A DNA stretch of 64,000 nucleotides from Paenibacillus camelliae (GTDB lineage: Bacteria; Bacillota; Bacilli; Paenibacillales; Paenibacillaceae). The DNA lies in contig NZ_JAMBNY010000004.1 of the NCBI RefSeq assembly GCF_023715345.1, positions 62,001 to 126,000 on the forward strand, given 5' to 3'. The notes under the pieces are model-generated. The model did no database searches and was not told the DNA's origin. It worked only from the letters and a program-made list of their open reading frames with translations. A program made the translations under genes and the position numbers. Of the stretch, positions 59,695 through 64,000 are shown piece after piece; the first letter of the stretch is position 1; every line of letters begins with the position of its first letter.

Positions 59695-60309
59695 ATGAAG
59701 CTATACATTGGACAACCGAAATTAGAAAAGACCATTACGCAGCTTGAGCAAGCCATGAGAAATTATACAGATATTGATGTCATAATCTACCCTGAAGGCT
59801 ACCTTAATGAAAATATCGAAGGTGCTCAAGAGCTTGCAAAAGCCTATAGCACCTCGATCATTACAGGATATAGAAAGCCAAAGGACTGGGCGATTATCAT
59901 CAATGACGTAGGGGAAATCATACTTAATCGAGCAAAATATGAAGCGTCTCCTGTCGTACAAATAAATAATTACAATATCGGGTTTATGCTCTGTGACGAG
60001 CTAGTTCTGCAAGGGACAAGTAAAATTACAGGAACAGCTCCTGATCTCATTATTCACCCGATTGGTGTAGGTATGTTTAGTGATGAGCAGTTCGATGAGT
60101 GGCTGACTGAAGCGAAAAGACTGGCGATTGAGAGTAAGGCCGTAATCATTGGTGCAAGTCACGCAGATGGTTCATATCGAAATTGTGGTATATCGATTCC
60201 TATTGCGTATGGCATCGCACAGGATGGCAGCGAAATATTTGTGTCTAGGAATGATATTCGTTCCATTCTATATGATACGAGCACACAGCAGGTTGTGTAT
60301 GTGGAATAA
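59695..60309 (+). CDS. Carbon-nitrogen hydrolase (nitrilase superfamily)
   Basis: 204 residues, shorter than usual nitrilases (about 260), with the triad: Glu34 in YPEGY, Lys81 in NRAKYE and Cys100 in FMLCDEL. It cleaves amide-type C-N bonds. GTAGGTG precedes ATG 59695. C-terminal region after RNCGISIPI is truncated relative to typical members; substrate unknown. Confidence 0.84.
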   Translation: MKLYIGQPKLEKTITQLEQAMRNYTDIDVIIYPEGYLNENIEGAQELAKAYSTSIITGYRKPKDWAIIINDVGEIILNRAKYEASPVVQINNYNIGFMLCDELVLQGTSKITGTAPDLIIHPIGVGMFSDEQFDEWLTEAKRLAIESKAVIIGASHADGSYRNCGISIPIAYGIAQDGSEIFVSRNDIRSILYDTSTQQVVYVE

Positions 60310-60350
60310 ATAATACGAAGCGGGAGTAAATAAGGATAGGGGAGAAGCTT

Positions 60351-60671
60351 ATGATACTTGAATTAGCCATATTGAACATTAAGCAAGGGCTGTGCGATTC
60401 ATTCGAGCAATCGTTCCAAAAAGCATCTACGATCATCTCGAGCATGGATGGGTATATTGAGCATCAGCTGCAGAAATGTGTAGAGACACCTAATCAATAT
60501 TTATTATTAGTAAAGTGGGAATCGATTGAAGCACATGAGATCGGCTTTAGACAGTCAGATCAATATCAGGAATGGAAGCAACTTCTACACCACTACTATG
60601 ATCCATTTCCAGTTGTCGAGCATTATACGAGCATATACTCACAAACAGCTAATCGAGGTGGGGAGGTGTAG
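60351..60671 (+). CDS. Antibiotic biosynthesis monooxygenase (ABM) domain protein
   Basis: 106 residues. LAILNIKQGLCDSFEQSFQKAS at the start, YIEHQLQKCVETPNQYLLLVKWES in the middle and a helix GFRQSDQYQEWKQLLHHYYD match ABM/YgiN-type ferredoxin-like dimers, which include heme-degrading and quinone monooxygenases. GGGGAGAAG precedes ATG 60351. Confidence 0.84.
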   Translation: MILELAILNIKQGLCDSFEQSFQKASTIISSMDGYIEHQLQKCVETPNQYLLLVKWESIEAHEIGFRQSDQYQEWKQLLHHYYDPFPVVEHYTSIYSQTANRGGEV

Positions 60672-60673
60672 AG

Positions 60674-60913
60674 GTGCGTTTCGATTTCTATAGAATGATG
60701 GGCGTTATATACCCTGTTATCGTTGTTGGTCTTATGATACTTTTTCTAGTCAGCTTCTACCTTTTTATTAATAGGCTAATAACTAGTAGACGTAACACAG
60801 TGAGCTCCCTGCAAAATATAGAGCATAAACTGGATCTTATACTAAGTCAATTAAGCAAGGAAGAAGGAGCTGTGGAATTTAAAACGAGCAATAGGAAGGG
60901 AGTAGGGGAATGA
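60674..60913 (+). CDS. Small single-pass membrane protein with coiled helix
   Basis: 79 residues starting at GTG 60674, two bases after the ABM stop, with GGGGAGGTG as ribosome site. One helix at about 7-29 then NTVSSLQNIEHKLDLILSQL, an amphipathic helix, and a polar tail. The plan matches the 51-residue protein at 10529 (anchor plus short helix of the I-x-x-K-x-D-x-x-L kind). Overlaps the next gene by 4 nt. Confidence 0.66.
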   Translation: MRFDFYRMMGVIYPVIVVGLMILFLVSFYLFINRLITSRRNTVSSLQNIEHKLDLILSQLSKEEGAVEFKTSNRKGVGE

Positions 60914-61455
60914 TTAAGCTGAATGAGCTTTCTTATCTCATCATAAGAGTGCTGGCGATTGTATTCTTTTTATTTGGATTGAATCATCTGATGAATTTAC
61001 TAGAGTTTTCTATCCCATCCTATATGAGCATTGTTGATTATCTCTCATTTTTTGAAGCATTTTTAATGGTTGGTATACCGGCATGTATTCTCATTATCGT
61101 GAGCATCGTTATGTGGTTGCTAGCTGGAAGAATATCATCCCTTCTATTACCTAAAGTGGCTCCAGCTGAGCAAGAACTGAATATCGTCCATGTTAAGTAT
61201 CTGGAGGGCTATATTTTAGCAGTGGTTGGATTGCTGCTAGCCGTATTTTCATTTACTTCTATGCTTAGATTAGTGTTGACGTATTTCGTTATTCCAACTG
61301 AGCAGGGCTTCGCATTTACGAATCAAGTCCAGCTGTATTCAATTGTCGAGCAGGGCTTGCGCTTCATCATTGGAATCGTGCTATTCGTTAAAGCGGAAGG
61401 ATTCGCCCGCCTGCTTAGGAAGATTAGAAGTGTTGGCTTAAAGGAGCAGTCTTAG
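60910..61455 (+). CDS. Hypothetical four-helix membrane protein
   Basis: 181 residues with helices at about 9-27, 46-68, 96-119 and 142-162. The start overlaps the preceding gene (GAATGA). GGAAGGGAG serves it. Family unknown. It is followed after 7 nt by the VanZ-like gene. Confidence 0.7.
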   Translation: MIKLNELSYLIIRVLAIVFFLFGLNHLMNLLEFSIPSYMSIVDYLSFFEAFLMVGIPACILIIVSIVMWLLAGRISSLLLPKVAPAEQELNIVHVKYLEGYILAVVGLLLAVFSFTSMLRLVLTYFVIPTEQGFAFTNQVQLYSIVEQGLRFIIGIVLFVKAEGFARLLRKIRSVGLKEQS

Positions 61456-61462
61456 GCGAGAT

Positions 61463-61915
61463 ATGAATAAAATATTTGTGAAAATAGCTGTTGCATTACT
61501 AGGATTTTATACATTATTGTTAAGCTACTGGATGCTAATTGGGTTTGGGAGAAGGTCCACCTCCAATCACTATATGATTAATCTCAGGCCATTTGAGATG
61601 ATCTCTCATTTTATGCAGTTTGATCGCTTTAATACATCGATATGGGTTGTGAATCTTATTGGCAATATCGCTGTGTTTGTACCTTTTGGCGTGCTGCTCC
61701 CCATTGTATTCGGTAAACGAATCGGTAAAACGTACTTTGTTTTCTTTGTTGGTCTGCTTATATTAGAAGGCTTGCAGCTCGTTTCGAGAAGAGGAAGCTT
61801 TGACATCGATGACTTTATATTAAATTCAGTAGGTTTCTTTTTTGGATACGGAATTTTTAGACTGTTATATTTAATAAAGATGAACATGAAACGCCCATCT
61901 AGATCTGATATTTAG
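61463..61915 (+). CDS. VanZ family protein
   Basis: 150 residues with four to five helices and the VanZ signatures VNLIGNIAVFVPFGVLLP (about 71-88), LEGLQLV and RRGSFDIDDFILNSVGF. VanZ of Tn1546 gives low-level teicoplanin resistance; family members may modify cell-wall or lipid metabolism. TCTTAGGCGAG precedes ATG 61463. Its last codons form the left arm of the following terminator. Confidence 0.86.
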   Translation: MNKIFVKIAVALLGFYTLLLSYWMLIGFGRRSTSNHYMINLRPFEMISHFMQFDRFNTSIWVVNLIGNIAVFVPFGVLLPIVFGKRIGKTYFVFFVGLLILEGLQLVSRRGSFDIDDFILNSVGFFFGYGIFRLLYLIKMNMKRPSRSDI

Positions 61916-61929
61916 AGAGGCGTTTTTTT
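61890..61929 (+). terminator. Intrinsic terminator after the VanZ-like gene
   Basis: AACGCC (61890-61895) pairs with GGCGTT (61919-61924), with an inner TCT/AGA helped by two mismatches, followed by TTTTTTT (61923-61929). The stem spans the stop codon of vanZ-like gene and precedes the HAD gene start by 17 nt, so it separates or attenuates the two. Confidence 0.65.
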
Positions 61930-61946
61930 GTGAAAGGGAGGCGGAC

Positions 61947-62609
61947 ATGAAGGAACTGAAGGGTATTATATTTGATTTGGATAATACGCTCTTGGATCGT
62001 ACGAAGACGTTTGGTCAATTTACAACGAAGTTTTTACAGCAGTATTTTAGTCATATGGAAGAGAAACAAGAACTGTATGATATGATCATCGACCTTGATC
62101 AGGACGGGTATAAGGATAAGAAAGAACTGTTCGCGCAGCTAATCGATGAATTCCCGTGGAAGGAAAGACCGACAGTACAGGATTTGATGGCTTTCTATGA
62201 ATCGGAATATGTTAGCAGCGCAGTAGCGATGGCTCATGCTCATGAGGTGCTGTCTTCTTTAAAAGAAAAGTATAAGATGGCACTCATTACCAATGGCAGA
62301 ACGATGATACAATACGGTAAAATTGATCGACTCAGCATGAGAGATCAGTTCGATGCGATCCTCGTGTCGGAGGAAGCAAAGGTTAAAAAGCCGGATTCAC
62401 TCATATTCCGTATGGCATTAGAGAGATTACAGCTGCAACCTGAGCATTGTATCTATATCGGTGATCATCCAGTGAATGATGTGCAAGGTGCTGCAGCGAT
62501 AGGAATGAATACAATATGGATCAAGGTGAATCAACCTTGGAATGAGCAAGTGAAGGTGAAGCCGATACATACGATTACAAGGCTTGATGAGCTGCTTACC
62601 ATTCTATAA
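61947..62609 (+). CDS. HAD superfamily hydrolase
   Basis: 220 residues. FDLDNTLLDR (9-18) is motif I, ALITNGRTM motif II, VKKPDSLIF motif III and YIGDHPVNDV motif IV. The closest named type is YjjG/Gph-like nucleotide or phosphoglycolate phosphatase. AAAGGGAGG precedes ATG 61947. Confidence 0.88.
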   Translation: MKELKGIIFDLDNTLLDRTKTFGQFTTKFLQQYFSHMEEKQELYDMIIDLDQDGYKDKKELFAQLIDEFPWKERPTVQDLMAFYESEYVSSAVAMAHAHEVLSSLKEKYKMALITNGRTMIQYGKIDRLSMRDQFDAILVSEEAKVKKPDSLIFRMALERLQLQPEHCIYIGDHPVNDVQGAAAIGMNTIWIKVNQPWNEQVKVKPIHTITRLDELLTIL

Positions 62610-62628
62610 AACAATAGGAGGTATCCTG

Positions 62629-62910
62629 ATGAAACAAAGAGTAAAATTTTACTACAGATTGTTTATGAAGCAACCACTATGGTTTAAGGTTCTAATCCCT
62701 TTAACGTTCATCGCTTCACTATTGTTCAGCAGCTCACTCTTCTCCTATAACTCTAACTATGATAGCCTCGCAAAACTATCAGCAGCTTTATTCTTTTTAG
62801 TTTTTGGCTTGAAGCTAAGAAGAAATGTGAAAGTATCGGCTGTATTTTTCGTACTCGGAATAGTATGTTTAGCATTATCATGGAGCAGCTTTGATTCCAG
62901 CATAATTTAG
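62629..62910 (+). CDS. Small three-helix membrane protein (93 aa)
   Basis: 93 residues with helices at about 21-36, 46-60 and 67-85 and a basic N-terminus (KQRVKFYYRLFMKQ). AGGAGG precedes ATG 62629; the frame upstream overlaps the HAD gene. Function unknown. Confidence 0.66.
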   Translation: MKQRVKFYYRLFMKQPLWFKVLIPLTFIASLLFSSSLFSYNSNYDSLAKLSAALFFLVFGLKLRRNVKVSAVFFVLGIVCLALSWSSFDSSII

Positions 62911-62998
62911 AGCCTGAATTTATTAATGGATTAGCTAAGTCAATGAATAATTAACTCGGCTAACTACATGACATCATTAAATCAAGGAGTGAATAAAG

Positions 62999-63505
62999 TT
63001 GAGTCAAACTCTGACATTACATGGGTATCATGTTTGGGCGAATGAGCTTGTTTTTGAGCATCTTAAGAAGCTGCCTGGTGACATATGGAGTCAAGCATTA
63101 AATAGTGTATTCCCTTCCATTCAAGCAACGATGTCACATATTTATGCTATGGATGCGATGTGGCTTAATGTGATGCAAGGTGGAACGTTCGAAGAAGCTA
63201 GAGCTGTAGTCGTCGAACAGCTGAGCCAATCTTCAAACTTAACGATTCAGCATATGCAGGAGCGATATTCGCTGCTTGCAACTGACTACCGCCGTTTTAT
63301 TTCCTCACTAGACACAGACACAAGCATTGCGATTTCACATCCCGCCTTTGGAACTGTTTCAACAGCAATGACTGATTTAGTCCAGCATGTTGTCAATCAT
63401 GGTACCTATCACCGAGGTAATATTACAGCGATGCTCCATCAATGCGGGCAGAAAGGTGTTCCGACCGATTATATGTTTTACTTGTTTTCTCTATCTAAAT
63501 CTTAG
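62999..63505 (+). CDS. DinB family protein
   Basis: 168 residues from TTG 62999 (AAGGAG upstream). LHGYHVWANELVFEHLKKLP, MSHIYAMDAMWL and QHVVNHGTYHRGNITAMLHQCG contain the three metal-binding histidines of the classical DinB fold. A thiol-dependent transferase role is possible. Last complete gene of the window. Confidence 0.88.
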   Translation: MSQTLTLHGYHVWANELVFEHLKKLPGDIWSQALNSVFPSIQATMSHIYAMDAMWLNVMQGGTFEEARAVVVEQLSQSSNLTIQHMQERYSLLATDYRRFISSLDTDTSIAISHPAFGTVSTAMTDLVQHVVNHGTYHRGNITAMLHQCGQKGVPTDYMFYLFSLSKS

Positions 63506-63530
63506 AAATATATTATTACCTTATTAAATA

Positions 63531-63669
63531 TTGAATATTTCCATTACCAAATTTTATGGTAAACTAGTATAGGTAGTAAAATACCATATACATATATAAC
63601 ATAATTACATAAAGTGAGACAGCTCGGACGTCTACCTATGATTGCTATTATCTAGGTAGACGTTTATTT
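63531..63669 (+). promoter_or_regulatory. Promoter with repeated TTACC sites and leader hairpin 10
   Basis: TTGAAT (63531-63536), 18 nt, TATGGT (63555-63560) form a plausible promoter. TTACCA (63544-63549) and TGGTAA (63557-63562) are a 6-bp inverted repeat overlapping it, with further GGTA (63572-63575) and TACC (63582-63585) half-sites. Then hairpin ACGTCTACCTA (63628-63638)/TAGGTAGACGT (63653-63663), 11 bp perfect, with apical GAT/ATC, and TTTATTTTT. The gap 63506-63729 holds nothing else. Confidence 0.6.
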
Positions 63670-63729
63670 TTGGGAATATTAACTGTAAAAAACTGCCTAA
63701 TTTAACGAAGGAATAAGGGGGAGTAGCAG

Positions 63730-64000
63730 TTGCCGATGAATACATCGCTCGCAGCAATCATCGAGAAAGCAGAGATTGACTATATGCTCGATAGAATGCA
63801 AGCGATCAAGGAACGTGATGGAAACCCTGAAGGAATTGAGATCCGACGTTTTCATGACGCCATTGCGTTTTACAGCCGAACGATGCCGTGGGGCTTGTTC
63901 AATAATGTAAAGGGAACGATTCAAGAAGAAGATGTTGAGGCTATTATTGGGTTTTATGAGGAAAGAAGCAGACCGTTCGAGCTTCAATTCATTCCAAGCA
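63730..64000 (+). CDS. GNAT family acetyltransferase, N-terminal part (3' end outside the window)
   Basis: TTG 63730 (6 nt after GGGGGAG) or ATG 63736 opens a frame running to the right edge, 90 residues seen. AIIEKAEIDYMLDRMQAIKERDGNP, VEAIIGFYEERSRPFELQF and NNVKG match the N-terminal domain of Bacillus two-domain GNATs that carry EIR(R/F)..A. Assignment is by that layout only, as the acetyl-CoA loop lies beyond the edge. Confidence 0.6.
   Translation, partial: MPMNTSLAAIIEKAEIDYMLDRMQAIKERDGNPEGIEIRRFHDAIAFYSRTMPWGLFNNVKGTIQEEDVEAIIGFYEERSRPFELQFIPS

Noticed and set aside
8796..63669. Leader hairpins as integron attC sites
   Set aside because: No GTTRRRY/RYYYAAC core sites flank the stems, the hairpins occur every 3-10 kb rather than after each gene, several sit behind promoters and end in U-runs, and no integrase is present.
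1..64000. Biosynthetic gene cluster (for example phenazine because of PhzF)
   Set aside because: No core synthase, NRPS, PKS or lanthipeptide enzyme appears, and PhzF-like proteins are common outside such clusters.
1..64000. Prophage, transposon or CRISPR content
   Set aside because: No phage structural, integrase, transposase or cas-like protein and no regularly spaced direct repeats were seen.

Overview
The window looks like a chromosomal segment of a low-to-moderate GC Gram-positive bacterium, most probably Paenibacillaceae (Paenibacillus, Cohnella or a relative). The basis is strong AGGAGG-type ribosome binding sites, frequent TTG and GTG starts, TATAAT-type promoters and best-recognised relatives in Bacillus/Paenibacillus (TmrB, YwqG, YqjF, HXXEE, DUF6886, DUF4180, DUF2164, DUF4275 families). 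The genus is an inference. There is no rRNA, tRNA, CRISPR, integrase, transposase or phage gene.

About 110 genes are packed almost end to end. All but three (39177-39590, 49914-50597, 53773-54525) lie on the + strand, usually overlapping by 1-8 nt or separated by less than 60 nt. The content is very skewed: about 12 GNAT acetyltransferases, 10 SAM methyltransferases, 7 Nudix hydrolases, 5 VOC/bleomycin-resistance proteins, 2 APH-type phosphotransferases, one ANT-type nucleotidyltransferase, one AAC(6')-like enzyme, TmrB, a chloramphenicol-phosphotransferase-like kinase, a class C-like serine hydrolase, VanZ, a UppS paralogue, DinB, HIT, HAD, histidine-phosphatase, PhzF, RidA and nitrilase proteins, plus about 20 small membrane or secreted proteins of unknown role. 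This is the profile of a small-molecule modification and resistance array, with a few metabolic genes (rpiA) embedded.

The array is divided by recurrent non-coding elements near 8.8, 12.0, 16.0, 17.1, 25.1, 34.65, 43.47, 48.03, 52.5 and 63.6 kb. Several have a near-identical promoter core (TGTATAATAATGG). This is followed within about 15-35 nt by a compact intrinsic-terminator-like hairpin, and then by the first gene of the next multi-gene run. Stem sequences differ from copy to copy but remain complementary, while the apical part is conserved (variants of AAGAT...AGCTATCT or AAAGCTCATT). They look like a family of promoter-proximal attenuators, each controlling a resistance-type operon. This is the strongest candidate for an undescribed system in the window.

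Approximate blocks: 0-8.7 kb HIT/MT/beta-lactamase-like/GNAT/VOC/APH/Nudix; 8.7-12 kb CPT-like kinase, Nudix, rpiA, AAC(6')-like; 12-17 kb GNAT, VOC, hypotheticals, MT; 17-25 kb MT, tmrB, HXXEE, Nudix, YwqG, HD, APH; 25-34.6 kb MT, Nudix, YdcF, GNAT, DinB, kinase, ANT, lipoprotein, HAD; 34.6-43.4 kb HIT-like, MT, VOC, GrpB, amidase, phosphoesterase; 43.4-48 kb UppS, AlkZ-related, CPBP, IMPase, RidA; 48-54.5 kb hydrolase, Nudix, MT, YqjF; 54.5-63.5 kb Nudix, pentapeptide, PhzF, GNAT chimera, nitrilase, VanZ, HAD, DinB; 63.6 kb to the edge, a GNAT N-terminus. Signs of turnover (a chimeric GNAT, a frameshifted secreted protein, zinc-ribbon and other gene remnants, a clipped DUF6886) suggest that genes enter and leave this array often.
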